A stretch of DNA of 64,000 nt from Branchiostoma floridae (lineage: Eukaryota; Chordata; Leptocardii; Amphioxiformes; Branchiostomatidae): the NCBI RefSeq assembly GCF_000003815.2, contig NC_049991.1:14415873-14479872 (forward strand). The letters are read 5' to 3'. The first letter of the stretch is position 1; each line of letters starts with the position of its first letter. A program made the position numbers and the translations under genes. Positions 1 through 11,099 of the stretch are shown here, in pieces. The notes under the pieces are model-generated. The model saw nothing but the letters and a program-made list of their open reading frames with translations, searched no databases and was not told the origin of the DNA.

Positions 1-1151
1 GTCCATTTTATATGTTTTAAAAAAGTACAGCTAGCCTTATAGTCTCAGGGAGGATGCATCTGATCAATGGAGTACATGTACATCCTTGACTAGAGGACGC
101 CAAAAGTTTACTGAGAACGAGAACGATTCCGCTTGTTGCATTTTCTACTATCACCTGTAATTGAGCTTTAGTAAACAATGATGATAATGATAAGCATGGA
201 TCCAGAAAAGAAGCCAAACCCAACTCGGCCAGATACAGTATAGCCAACACAAGCCTTTTAATTAGACACTTGTTACATTACAATAATGTCAATGACTGTC
301 CATGTTTCATGTATGTTTCCTACGTCCATACTACCCGTGTACGTACCCGTGTACTTATTAGTGTTTGGATGATCGGGCTCCATGTAGCAATGAAATCTTT
401 ATTTGGTTACACTAAAGGAGATTCTACTGAAGTGGTTATGCAGACTACTTGTAAGACATATGGTACATGTACTTTTCTTCAATCTCAAAAATGCCTGCCT
501 GCAAAAGAGGCGTTCAGATGTGATATGCGACACCATTGATTCGCTAAAATCCCCTGAACTATTCTCTGTGACGTAGTTAGTGACGTCAATATCAAACGAC
601 AGATCGCGTCAATGGTCCCACGGGAGATCGGCACTGAACAAATTTGTGTGATTAGTGTTATCGGCAAGTACTGATAACGCCTTCGGTAGATGCTGGGGGG
701 TGTCGACAACGTGTGTATATTGGCCAAACAAAAACACACAAGCGAACATATGCGTAACAAACTTTGGACATACAGTTGTATGCACAAAAGGTATTTTGCA
801 AGTAGGCTTTTATCTCCATTACGCAGATAAAACCGCAAGAAACACATCCATTTTGTCACTGTCTTAGCATTTGCCATCACACCATTTCATTCATCAGTTA
901 AATAGTAACTAAAAATAGCTGTTTCCCGTTTGATAAATCTAACAGGATGCTGGACGTATTTAATCAGTCTCATCCTGGTAACTGTGACGACACACACGAC
1001 GAATTCTACGGCACAGTCATATAACGTTCGTTGTCCTTCTGTGTACTATAGATCTTATAACGAACTCCGACCACCCAGTCACTCCACTGGACGACTAAAT
1101 GCTACTAAAATAGCTTGTTACGTTTTTTGCTGCGTCATATGATTACCTGAG
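1..1151. other. Gene-free left edge
   Basis: No convincing coding exon, RNA gene or repeat was recognised here. The open frames are short, lack recognisable domains, and show no splice-linked partners. The DNA is ordinary mixed-composition intergenic sequence. Confidence 0.5.
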
Positions 1152-1355
1152 TACCCTTAAGGCTAAGGTCACATTTCCGGCCGGGCAGCTTTCGGGAACG
1201 ATACGTATGATATAAAAGACAACAACAACACAAAATGGACCGAACATAATTCAACAGCATGCATTGTGCATATTTATTGGCATAAACTTAAATTTTTCGT
1301 TTCAGCAAACAGCCCGGCCGGGCCCCGGGTAGAAATGTGACGTAGGCCTAAGGTA
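1152..1355. mobile_element. MITE-like element with inverted ends and a CCGGCCGGGC core motif
   Basis: The left end reads TACCCTTAAGGCTAAGGTCAC and the reverse complement of the right end reads TACCTTAGGCCTACGTCAC. Just inside each end is a GC-rich CCGGCCGGGC block. Length is about 200 bp and there is no coding capacity, so this is a non-autonomous DNA element; TA at both tips suggests a TA target duplication. The superfamily cannot be named from this copy. Confidence 0.6.
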
Positions 1356-1380
1356 ATCCGGTCTGATAGGGCTAGATGCC

Positions 1381-1648
1381 AGGCTACCTTCAAGGGGCCA
1401 AACAATAAGATCTACCAGTACTTCGTTGTAGCGGTTTTCAACGTTGGCTTGGTTCATGTACCGGGAAAGGGAGTTTGCCGAGGAAGGAAGTTTGCCGAGG
1501 AAGGGAGTTTGTCGTAGTACAAACTCCTTTTCACGGCAAACTCCCTTTTCCGGCATAGAAAGGGGAACCTAGCCAACGTTGACAATCGCGAACCAGCGCC
1601 CCCTAAAAGAAAAGCGGCCCCACTCGAAGTCTGCAACGGAGGCTACAA
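1381..1648. mobile_element. Fold-back element with GGGAGTTTGCC repeats, copy 1
   Basis: A central palindrome is flanked by TTTTCAACGTTGGCT (about 1435) and its partner AGCCAACGTTGACAATCGC (about 1571-1589). Between them the motif GGGAGTTTGCC(G) recurs in both orientations and can fold into a long hairpin. A second copy with the same arms and the same right-flank words (CGCGAACCAGC, GTCTGC..GGAGGCTA) lies at 46124-46431. Outer limits of this copy are approximate. Confidence 0.6.
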
Positions 1649-2021
1649 CAAGCCCCGCACAGCGAGAGATTTTGAAATACAGGCTAGGATTACAAACGAT
1701 AATGATCGAGATAATGTTTTATTTACCACAGAGAAGGAATGGCATACATCGAATCCGGTTTTGATCGATTTTTTTTTCTATCGGGAGAATGGAGATACGT
1801 CGCTGTTATCTGATCAGAGCGGCTGACGTCACGTATGGCGTCATGAACACCTTGTGCGACAGCGTGGTCGACGTAAGATCTTTCAACGGATTCCGGAGGG
1901 GCTCGGGAAAAGCGTTAAGAATACAGCGCCAGACGTCTATTGAAAGTTACTTCTTAGAACACAGGACACATCTTCGCGTGTATACGTTTCCGCTGAACCA
2001 AGTTCCTAGTGTCCAAGCAGA

Positions 2022-2190
2022 CGTGTCAGCTGGATGACAAAAGAGAAGAGTTTGACCAAATAGGGACAAATAATTAGCCATGGGATTTCAGTCTTTTGCA
2101 GTCTATGCAGCTATCAGTTCGCTCCTAGGCCTTTAAACTGACTTCTACTAGACTTTCATTCCTAACTTGGCTATTACTACAGGTTACAGG
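2022..2190. repeat. Dispersed direct repeat, copy 1 (partner at 10842)
   Basis: The stretch from CGTGTCAGCTGGAT through GAGTTTGACCAAATAGGGAC and CATTCCTAACTTGGC matches 10842-11010 in order and spacing, with many substitutions. No frame is conserved. It is an unclassified interspersed repeat; the partner abuts a LINE fragment, so both may be pieces of one LINE family. Confidence 0.5.
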
Positions 2191-2292
2191 TCGAAGTTTA
2201 CCAGTAACAGTGTATTTAATATAGGTAGTCTACTATACGTACAGATACCATGTATTGCGCAGCTTGTGATTTTGGAGACCCCAGTGTATTAA

Positions 2293-2369
2293 TACTCTCC
2301 GCCGTCGAAAAAAAAATTATGAAAGGAAAAGGTCACGATTTTTCCCACCAACCTCTGCTTGGAGAGTAG
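2293..2369. mobile_element. Short degenerate copy of the TACTCTCCAAGCAGAG fold-back family
   Basis: It begins TACTCTCC and ends CCTCTGCTTGGAGAGTA, the two tips of the family seen intact at 2743-2921 and 45312-45544. Only about 77 bp remain, so the interior is largely deleted. Confidence 0.45.
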
Positions 2370-2556
2370 TGTATTAAGTGATTTTACGCTAAACTTAATT
2401 ATGTCTGACAAATAGCAAACGCTATACAACCCAATATCTATTTCGTTATAGGAAACATCCACTAGTAATGGCTGTGAAACATTAGGTTTCGTATTCCAGA
2501 TTCTGTACTGAAGATTCAGATCGGTAGTTGGCCCACCGTTCATACCGGTAGATCCC

Positions 2557-2703
2557 TACTCTCCAAGCAGATGTAAGGCTCCGGATTGTTTTGGGCATCC
2601 TTGTAGGCGTTCAGTTTCTCGTCTTTGTCAGTTTGACTGAAATCCTAAAAAAAAGAAATCCTAACAAAATAGAACAACCGATAACCTAACCTCTGCTTGG
2701 ATA
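2557..2703. mobile_element. Degenerate copy of the TACTCTCCAAGCAGAG fold-back family
   Basis: The left tip TACTCTCCAAGCAGATG is followed by the family word GGCTCCGG, and the right tip is TAACCTCTGCTTGG. The inner arms are diverged compared with the copy immediately downstream. Confidence 0.55.
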
Positions 2704-2742
2704 AGGCTCCACAATCCTACTTGCCTCAATGTCTGTTTTTAT

Positions 2743-2921
2743 TACTCTCCAAACAGAGGTTAGGCTCCGGCTATTTTTGACGTTTTTTTAATCGTTTTTA
2801 TTGGGCTTTCTATTTCATACCGTTTTGTTGATTTCTGGCTACGCCGCGAGAAAGAAAGCCGCGATAAAAACGCCTATGATAAAAAGTCGGAAGTCGGAGT
2901 CTAACCTCTGCTTGGAGAGTA
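2743..2921. mobile_element. Fold-back MITE, TACTCTCCAAGCAGAG family
   Basis: The ends are TACTCTCCAAACAGAGG and CCTCTGCTTGGAGAGTA, with the subterminal GTTAGGCTCCGGCT word and inner arms containing GGGCTTTCTATTT and AGAAAGCCGCG. Nearly the whole 179 bp can fold on itself. TA at each tip suggests a TA target site. There is no ORF. Three family members lie within 630 bp here. Confidence 0.75.
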
Positions 2922-3180
2922 TGTTTTAATTACCGCGCACCTCACGCGTGAGACGTCAACGGATGAGACCAACGCCCCCTGACGCACATTCACGGTAAAC
3001 AGAGATCAAACAGAGACGCACGCTTGTAAAATACGGCAGAATATTGCCCAGACCAATGTAATCAGGCGTGCGTCAGTAGCCGTAAGTTGCCCCACATTAT
3101 CCCTCTGCTGTGACGTGTGGCTGCGTTATTACTGCATTCCTTCGCGTCCGGCCGGGGGACGAACTGCGTCACCATTGCCG

Positions 3181-3700
3181 CATGCTCGGAATTGTCTTGG
3201 CGGGCGCCGCAAATTTTCTTAAGAAGTCTGTGGACGTATCTCGACTTAAGAGATTTGGGGCATTGAAACTCTCCTTAAGTTGATATGATATTGACGGAAG
3301 ATGTCTTTTCCTTTATAATTTTGCAACATTTTGATTTCCACACCTCCCTACCCCGCATGCTCGGAACTGTCTTGGCGGGCGCCGCAAATTTTCTGAAGAA
3401 GTTTGTGGGCGTATCTCTACTTAAGAGATTTGGGGCATTGAAACTCTCCGTAGAGTGATACGATATTGACGAAATATGTCATTTCCTTTATAATTTTGAA
3501 ACATTTTAATTTCCACACCTCCCTACCCCGCATGCTCGGAACTGTCTTGGCGGGCGCCGCAATTTTTCTTAAGAAGTCTGTGGGCTTATCTCGACTTAGG
3601 AGCTTTTGAGGCATTGATACCCATAAATTGATACGATATTGACGAAATATGTCTTTTCATTATAATGATATTCAAGCATTTCAATTTCCTCACCTCCGAA
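3181..3700. repeat. Three-copy 175-bp tandem repeat
   Basis: Units start with CATGCTCGGA at 3181, 3356 and 3531, exactly 175 bp apart. Each contains CTTGGCGGGCGCCGCAA, a TATCTCGACTTA/TATCTCTACTTA word and a CACCTCC tail. The third copy is more diverged near its end (about 3700). No coding potential is evident. Confidence 0.85.
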
Positions 3701-4597
3701 ATGTCCTCTCGGAAAATTTATACAATTGTATAAACGTACTATTGCTAAAGATTATTGTGAATACACTATAACAACAGACTATAGTCACTCACAAGTACTA
3801 TATGAGACCAGTTATTGACTATTCTACTTTCTAAAATCACCACAAGGGTTGCCATTGTCATCATTTAGAAATGTTTCCATTCTTTATAATCATATGTCTC
3901 AGAGGTTTGATACTTTGGACATACTTTGAACCCTATTTCAACATTTTTAATATTTCCCCAGTTGTGTTAACCTTTGGAAGTATTCATAATGTGGAATAGG
4001 ATACTTCTAACAGTTTATACACAATGGTAACAGCATTTGAAGAACTAAAGAAAACATAATTTCTATGGTATTATTGGATATACGGTTGATAACGATAAAC
4101 GGGGCAAAGGAAATTACGACATGTACATACGGAACAATCTCTGTTCACCAACAAAAATCAGAAGTGCGTTTGTTGTTGCACTTTTACTTCAAATAAGAAG
4201 TAATACGCAAATATGTAACCTGTCGTTCTGACTGTCATTCCTTGTGCTAACTGACGTCACCCGTAAACGTGCCCAAAACGGACCAGTTGTCCTCCTTCAC
4301 CCATGCATGCCATGTCACCGGCAAAGCTGAGGGTGTTCAGTTTTATTTTTTTCTGGTTGAACTATTGTGCGAGTGACTTCACATGATCATGATACGCCAT
4401 GTATCCCCCATATCCCCGAGATACCCCCAATCCACTCGTGGTGACCTAAAGCCTGATATAACGCTAGTTTACCTTTATAGGGCCTTCACACTGAAATCGA
4501 ATCAGTACGAATCAAGCAGAACCAGCCGGAATGAAGTATTTACAAAATTCGTGCCACATTCGGGGCCATTCGGGTGGGACTTCCAAATGGGCCTTAA
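3701..4597. other. Gene-free AT-rich interval
   Basis: No exon, RNA gene or clear repeat boundary was seen. The right part (from about 4477, with GGCCTTCACACTGAA) resembles the tip of the element at 4598-5062 and may be a fragment of another copy. Confidence 0.4.
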
Positions 4598-5062
4598 ATC
4601 CCCTTCACACGAGAAGGAATGAGCCAGAATGCCGTCAGAATGAAAATCCTTTTCTATTCTTGTGAATTCGTAGTGTAGTCTAGACATTCTCACTGCATTC
4701 GAGATATTCTTTCGGCGACATTCGGGCAGGATTCGAGATGGCTTGCCGTTTCGGTTCTTCATCGAATGAGATAAGAATGTTTCGAATAATGTTGGAATGC
4801 CACAGAATGCGGTCAGACTGCATTTGTAGAATAGTTAAAATCCACTTAGAATCCACTTGGAATGCCATTCGATATTTCTCCACTTCGAATGCACCTCGAT
4901 AGTTTTTGACATGTCAAAAACTTTCGAGCCAGCCAAAAGAACGGGGACGAATATATCGAATGCAGTAAGAATGTTTAGAATACAGTACGAATTGCCAGGA
5001 ATAGAAAAATTATTTTTATTCCGACGGCATTCCGGCTCATTCGTGCTCTCGTGTGAAGGTGG
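4598..5062. mobile_element. Non-autonomous element with CTTCACACGAGA inverted ends
   Basis: The left end reads CTTCACACGAGAAGGAATGA, followed by GCCAGAATGCCGTCAGAAT. The right end, reverse-complemented, reads CTTCACACGAGAGCACGAATGA and then GCCGGAATGCCGTCGGAAT. These form inverted repeats of about 45 bp around a 370-bp interior rich in GAATG/CATTC words. No transposase is present. A second, unrelated fold-back element abuts its right end. Confidence 0.65.
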
Positions 5063-5258
5063 CTTTATCCGTGGGGTAACCTATATCCGTTGTTTTTAAA
5101 TACATTGTATTTAGGGATACCGAGTCGAAGGACTGTGCTTTACTATGAAATATTTTGAAAATGTTGCAGTTTGAAAGCACCATCCGTCGACTTGATATAC
5201 CTAGTTACTCTGATCGTAAAAACAACGGATATAGGTTATCCCACGGATAAAGGTAAAC
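5061..5258. mobile_element. Fold-back MITE with GGTAACCTATATCCGTTG arms, copy 1
   Basis: The left arm is TTTATCCGTGGGGTAACC followed by TATATCCGTTGTTTTT; the right arm is its inverted copy ending ATCCCACGGATAAAGG. Inside the arms are paired words (TATTTAGGGATACCGAGTCGA and TCGACTTGATATACCTAG). A second copy lies at 63648-63850. Confidence 0.7.
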
Positions 5259-5455
5259 CGGTGTTAGCGATCAACGCATTTCATAGATGAAAGACAATCA
5301 TTTATGCTTTGTGTGATTTGTTGTCTCTTCAGTCACATATACTTTTGCATTTTGTATGATATTCCGATTATGAAGTCAGACACAAATCCAATTTATAGCC
5401 TCCACCAGGTCTTCCTACGGGGGCACGGGGATCGTAGAATTCGGAAAAATAAATT

Positions 5456-5545
5456 GGGAAATTGACCAGGGGAGTCAGTCCACGCTTAGGTTTATGTTTC
5501 CCCTCCGGAGAAACGCGGCCGACCAACTCCCCTGGCAAATTATTT
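5456..5545. mobile_element. Small inverted-repeat element with AATTGACCAGGGGAGT tips
   Basis: AATTGACCAGGGGAGTCAGT is mirrored by ACTCCCCTGGCAAATT about 70 bp away. The same sequence in reverse orientation lies at 22615-22712, with extended similarity on one side to about 5418. It is a short non-coding dispersed repeat. Confidence 0.5.
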
Positions 5546-5559
5546 TCCCTATAAGTATT

Positions 5560-7495
5560 AGGTCTCCCTATAGTCTGGTAGAGACTGTCTAATTCAGGTA
5601 GCAGTGCGATCGCCGTCTAGTGGAATTGACGCAGCTCTTGGCAAATTAAAAGGTAAATCAAACATGCGAATTGTGCTGTTCGTAAACACGCAAATCTACA
5701 CTCTTTTTGTCAAAAGTCACGGATACGTATCTCCTCACCTATACACAATGATATAGATCTGCCACCCTTTGCCTTGACATTGATTAGTTATATTCACGCG
5801 GTGACTTTCCCCCAAACTAAAGCCCAGACACTAAACATATGGTAAATGTGAATGACGTAACCGCATGACTTTTAAATTGAACTATTTACACACCATACTG
5901 TTGATGTAAGGAACAGATTTTGATTTACATTTAAAAATTCATGAAGCACACAGAATGTATTTGTGTAATCAAGCATGGCACTATAAACGTTTGGCCACTG
6001 TCAAGATGTCGTTTTGAGATAATGATTTGATTAGCAATGTGTGATATATATCATGTCGTCGCTCAGACAGCGGCGGTGACTCCAGGAAATATTTTTAGGC
6101 ATTGTAGTTGGTAGAGACGTATAGTTGTAACACAACTTAATTCCTTGTATTGATTGATACTTCGGACAATCGTAGTAACTATATCTACGTCTGACAAAAA
6201 TGTACCTGACAACAATGCGCTAAAAGTAGTACAATATACCCACAGTGTAAAAAGTAAGAGTTACGCTCAGGCACGTTTTTAGCCTTTGAAATGAAAAGGA
6301 ACCCTGTTTTGTGTCGGCTTTCTAAAGCTTTGTTGACTTCGTGCCAGTTCTCAGTGCATCTCAACTCAGAGACTTAAAAGAGAAAATTTGCTCGATGATA
6401 GCTTATTTTCATCTGCTTTAAAAGCAAGCCTTTTCGTACCGTTGTTCTCAACTGAGTTGAAATACCCTCCTGTCAAGATGCAATAAACAAGTGAAACAAC
6501 CAGAGGGGTGAGTAGAAACAGAAAGAAACAACGTACTGACTCCCTTGATTCGAACCCGCATCAAATCCGGCCGCCAGATCACAAACTCGGACCCTAAACC
6601 GTTATACCAAAAGGCTTAAAAGTTAAAGCCGTTTGGCATGGTCAGTTTAGCCGTCCTTGAACCCCACTGGTACACAAGGCTCCTGCCAGTCAAAATCGTG
6701 TGAGCCTACCACTCGTACTCCATCATTACCTTACAGTACTGTGGTTTTCCGAGCGGTTGTGCAACCGTCGGCGGTTAACCACTGTTTGTTTACGTCTGGG
6801 CCACAACTTCTAGAGTCAATTGGTCAGTCATGGGACTAATGTGCAGATCTTGTTCGGGCTCTGTGATGTGGCCGATTTGCGCGCTGCCAGTCAATTGACT
6901 GGAAATGATACGGAGGGCCGGGAAGGATCAAGAAAGGGGGAGCAGTAGAAATGTATAAGTAAGGAATAAGGTCTTAAAAGAGCAAGCTGAAATGCGAGCA
7001 CAGGAATGTCCATGACAAATACTTTTTGAAAAATATTTTGCCTCAGATTCTGTTAATTGCGCCTTTAGTCAGAGATCTAATTTTTGAAAACCCTAAAGTT
7101 TAATTTCTCCTTCTCCCACTTCGCTATGTAATTATATATACTTCTTGTGCCAAAGTCACGCTCCAGACATGCCAGACATATATCTACCTTTTTCACCCGT
7201 CTAGGTTTTCAGTTGTTGATAGTAAACTAGGACACATAAGTCCTCAAAAGTTCTTAACGTCTAAATATTCTACACAAGCTAATTTGCGTCTAGCGTGACA
7301 ACACACCTAACTCCGGGATGACGAATGGGTGGTCTGACCAATAGCGATACGGGCAGCCGTTTGTTTCAGAAATAATCCCGTCATTTTATTTGTGCACCGT
7401 AGCGTGAGTAACCTGGCGTCATGCGAGCACCCTGAAGGCAATGCTCGTTAGCTCACAGGGCAGCAATAATTCTTTTGGGGGGGAGTGGCAACCAC
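5560..7495. other. Gene-free interval
   Basis: No coding exon was supported. Apart from a tRNA-like segment on the minus strand at 6540-6612 the sequence shows no repeat or RNA signature that I can name. Confidence 0.4.
6540..6612 (-). repeat. tRNA-derived segment (SINE head or tRNA relic)
   Basis: On the minus strand an A-box-like TGGTATAACGG is followed after about 40 bases by a B-box-like GGTTCGAATCA. The spacing suits a pol III tRNA promoter, but I cannot draw a clean cloverleaf with paired acceptor ends, so this is a tRNA-derived repeat head rather than a working tRNA gene. Confidence 0.45.
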
Positions 7496-7499
7496 GCTT

Positions 7500-7645
7500 A
7501 ACCTGGGTAGCATCCGATTTCTACCGTGGCTCCTTACTAATACTAAAAAATAACTCAGTCTAAGTTGTTGCGAACGACAAGCTCAAGTGCGTAGGGAAAC
7601 GAGTGTAAGGAGCCCCGGTAGAAATCGGATGGTACCCAGGCTAAA
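7500..7645. mobile_element. MITE with CATCCGATTTCTACCG inverted ends
   Basis: CCTGGGTAGCATCCGATTTC near 7503 is mirrored by GAAATCGGATGGTACCCAGG at about 7624-7643. Each arm continues into CTACC(G)GGGCTCCTTA. Total length is about 145 bp with no coding capacity. Confidence 0.65.
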
Positions 7646-7649
7646 ACAA

Positions 7650-9800
7650 GCTAATGTCAGACTACTATTTTAAGAGAGCTATTCGCGAAATGCAAGTTTG
7701 AGTAATCGTAACACTCCCTTTGGGCGGGGAAATTCCATTCCTATCTTACTCTCTAACATTCTGGTTCTTCAACTCCACAACACACCAACACTGTAGCAAT
7801 AGACCATCTTCTAGACTTTGAGAGGGGGTTAACGTTATATTAGCGAGAGCAGCCAAGAAACAAAGGATAAGAGTTCTAAAATTATTGGTCTTCTAGTGTG
7901 GCGAGATTCTGTATGTGTGTGACATGTTCTGTAATCTATGACTGTTACGAATTTCTACATGCCGTCTGTGGAAATCCAAAGTAGTGTGATGCTTGTACTC
8001 ACTTTTTAGTGTCTATGTTGTTTTCGTTGCCGTTAAATCATCTTAATTAAAGCAAGGTGAATTTTATGTACATGTGTATTCTGTATATGTTATGTTCCTC
8101 TTCATCGGCTACTTTTTGTTTAGTTATGTATAAGGACCACAGAGTAGCCGCAGTGTACTCGTGAATTCACTGAGTATATTCGTGAAGTAATAGTGGATCT
8201 GAGTATAAAACTCAAACTCATACAAACATGTTCTAAACCGTAATAGGTGATACGTGTTTCTCCACACTTAAGTGGAGAGAAATATCATGAAAGATAGACA
8301 TTGGCATTGCACATACAACGAGAAACTACTGATACCAGTGTACTACGAACGAATTACATGTACGAACTACATACGCTTAAAGGTTAACATTCATCTATAA
8401 GACATATAACGTTAGCTGTAGAATCGTGATCATTCAATCGTGACTGCCAAACTAAAAACTATCTATGGATTTCCATTCAGAGCAGAGTTACAGTTGCAAT
8501 ACTGTCATCTATTCGATAACAAACGACACTGCTGTACCAAATCCCTGTGATACCCTGACAGAATAAACATACACATTCAGGATTATTCTCGATTGTTGTG
8601 TTCATCCTGTGCGTAGATGTTTCAGAGCCAGCTGCTGTTACATACGTCAATGTCATTGAGAGAGGCGTTAGCAATTTCGATAAACACCTGCACGTCCCTA
8701 CATGCAGCGTACATATTGTCTTGTTTTTCAAAGACCGAATGAGACTTGCGTCAAAGCACAGTTTCTCTCGCTGAACGCATCTTACACGTACCTGGCAGCC
8801 TTTTCTTCTGACAAATTCACACGGCACGCGCTACAAATTACTTTTAATACAAACGAACATACATATAAATAAACTATTCATACAAGCCCCCGCTGTTCTT
8901 CTATAATATTTTCTAGTTAGCGTCCTCACGATAACAGGAAACGTTTTCCTTTCATAATTTTGTCAAAAATATTATGTTTGTCTCCTAAACGTATTTATTT
9001 TTAAGAGTATTTACTTGTTGAAGATGTCATAAACGAGCAATGAAATTGATAGAAGGACGTTGGAAGGATACCACAGGATATCTAAAGCATTCAAAAGCAT
9101 GCTTTCAAAAATTGTAAATGACGCTTAAAATCACCATTGGAATCAACTTCAAATAGATACAAAACAACGCTCAATACTCAGCATAGAAAGCAATTTTGGA
9201 ATGATACAAACAACAGTCAAAATCAGCATGGAAAGTAATTTCCAAACGATAAAAGCAACACCGAATATCACAATGGAAAACAATATTCCTACACGGATAA
9301 AAAAGCGCTAAGCGTTATTGTTTTTCTTCAAATAAATCAAAATGACATAAATATAATTTCGGGAAAGGACATATAGTTCAGTAGTCTCTTCTATCTTTCA
9401 ATATCTTTAGAGTCATAACATTTTCTGTCAGAGAAAAGAGACAGAAAGAAAACGCCCCAGGACTGAGTGACTTTTTGAATATCTGTTGTGCTGTGACATT
9501 TTCTGAAGAGTCTGGTTTGACAATGCTGACACGCCCGTATGACTTAACCGTTTTCTTTTGTCTTTTCTATATTTAGTTCAAACGGTGGTTGATACGGGTC
9601 GGACCATTACCGGACCGGCGTGTTGACATAGGCTAATCATTTTCCCGTGTTTCCTAGCGCGCACAGAAGTGTGTCAACACAGTTCAGCCACCGAGTTTGG
9701 CAAATACACAAAACAAACACTTGTGGAAAATGGCCCTGCGTCAGCACATTTCTCCGAGCTTTGGTAGGTTCGGCCGCCAGGCTACTCTAAGCACAAATAG
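7650..9800. other. Gene-free interval
   Basis: A 116-codon minus-strand open frame at 8477-8827 was examined, but it has no recognisable domain and no credible splice partners. Otherwise the sequence is AT-rich without features I can name. Confidence 0.4.
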
Positions 9801-9808
9801 GCTCCTAC

Positions 9809-9968
9809 TAATCTCCAAGCAGATCCTACCATGGAATAAGATAGTACTAAACTGGCCAAGGAGTGTAGTCAGCTAATAGGTGTGAATTTGCCATATAGCG
9901 AAAAACACCCCTAAGCCGGCTTCGTTCCTCTACTATCTTATGGTACCGTAGGATCTGCTTGGAGATTA
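9809..9968. mobile_element. MITE with TAATCTCCAAGCAGATCCTA inverted ends
   Basis: The left end reads TAATCTCCAAGCAGATCCTA and the right end is its perfect inverse, with arms continuing through a TAAGATAGTA word for about 38 bp with few mismatches. The tip shares CTCCAAGCAGA with the fold-back family at 2743 and 45312, so the two are probably related. TA lies at both termini. Confidence 0.75.
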
Positions 9969-10417
9969 GCTCCGACTTGCTTTGAGTTTGAATGTCTTTT
10001 CGGCGTTTTTGGTTTAGCTTTCCTTTGTCGGTTTTTCTTGCTTTGGACATCTTTTAGTTTTAGGAGTTTTGTCGGCCTCAAGATTTATTTTCTTCTATTT
10101 GTATAGCAGTATGAAAAAAACGGAAATTGGACAAAAAAAAAGAAAGGCAGACAAAATCCCCCCGAAAGACGTCCAAAGCTAAACCCAGGCATAATCTTTG
10201 ATTGGAGAGTACGCCAGGCTTCTGAAATAAGTTCTTTACCCTCAGCTGGAACCCCCACACATTGTTTATCACACACCGACTCCAGACATGTTACTCTCGG
10301 CACGTTAATCCAGTCTATCCCCTGTAACACCACGTTATGCGTCTGACAAAAGACAAGAGAACGGGTCATCATTAGATAGCGACACAACTGATACTAGCCT
10401 GGGGCGCATGACAGGCT

Positions 10418-10430
10418 GGGGGGGGGGGGG
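10418..10430. repeat. Poly-G run
   Basis: An uninterrupted run of about a dozen G residues within CTGGGGG..GGGCGTAG. It is low-complexity sequence and a likely site of assembly or sequencing error. Confidence 0.7.
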
Positions 10431-10621
10431 CGTAGTGGTCTGTCGGGTGTTGAAATAATGGGAAAGAACAAAAACATGACAAAAATTACAGTCACTTTTG
10501 TATGGTCAACTATAAGACAATAGGGAGAAAGAATACAGAATATATCTTACAATTCTACTAATTAAATAGTATAAGATAAGATGATTCTACTGATTAGACA
10601 ATATAGGATAACCTCCTTGGG

Positions 10622-10852
10622 AAAAGCCTAACCGTGTCACTATCTTTAATTTTCTAACCACAAAGCAATCTTTTATGTATTTACCTATCTTGGCGTTAGG
10701 TCGGATCTCAAGATATAGTCAAATCTACTTCTGGTATCTAGAATCTTAAAATCTGTAGTATTTAGACATGGGAATGTGAATAACTTATTGCGTAACATAT
10801 CATACATAGGGCATTCCATGACGATGTGAACTCCATGCAAACGTGTCAGCTG
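10622..10852 (-). mobile_element. LINE ORF2 C-terminal fragment (CR1/L2-like)
   Basis: Read on the minus strand from about 10840, a frame gives HIVMECPMYDMLRNKLF and then SRFDYILRSDLTPR. This is the His/Cys-containing tail typical of non-LTR retrotransposon ORF2 proteins after the reverse transcriptase (pattern H-x(6)-CP-x-Y). The next segment continues in another frame as IGKYIKDCFVVRK. The piece is a decayed 5'-truncated remnant with no reverse-transcriptase motif left. Clade assignment is tentative. Confidence 0.55.
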
Positions 10853-11010
10853 GATAAAAGAAGAAGAGTTTAGCCAAATAGGGACAAATAAGTTACTATG
10901 GGTTTTCAGTCAGTCTTTTTCAGTCTATCCATGCTAGCATGGTTCACTTCACTCCAAGACCAATTAACTCCTACTACACTTTTATTCCTAACTTGGCCAA
11001 ATTCCCGTAT
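10842..11010. repeat. Dispersed direct repeat, copy 2 (partner at 2022)
   Basis: It shares CGTGTCAGCTGGAT, AGAGTTTAGCCAAATAGGGAC and ATTCCTAACTTGGC with 2022-2190 in the same order. It directly adjoins the LINE tail fragment at 10622-10852, which suggests common LINE origin. Confidence 0.5.
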
Positions 11011-11099
11011 TACTATTCGGCCAGGCGAGAGATTGGTGACATCAAAAGACTGTTATTTTAGCCAGTATGCTGGTAATGGAATAAACTAGGGGCCTATTG

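Noticed and set aside
485-880. 131-codon minus-strand open frame
   Set aside because: No domain, no signal, no splice partner and ordinary composition; chance open frame.
6540-6612. Possible functional tRNA gene
   Set aside because: A and B boxes are present but acceptor and anticodon stems do not pair convincingly, so it is listed only as a tRNA-derived repeat.
8477-8827. 116-codon minus-strand open frame with several cysteines
   Set aside because: Cysteine spacing fits no known module, there is no signal peptide, and no neighbouring exon supports it.
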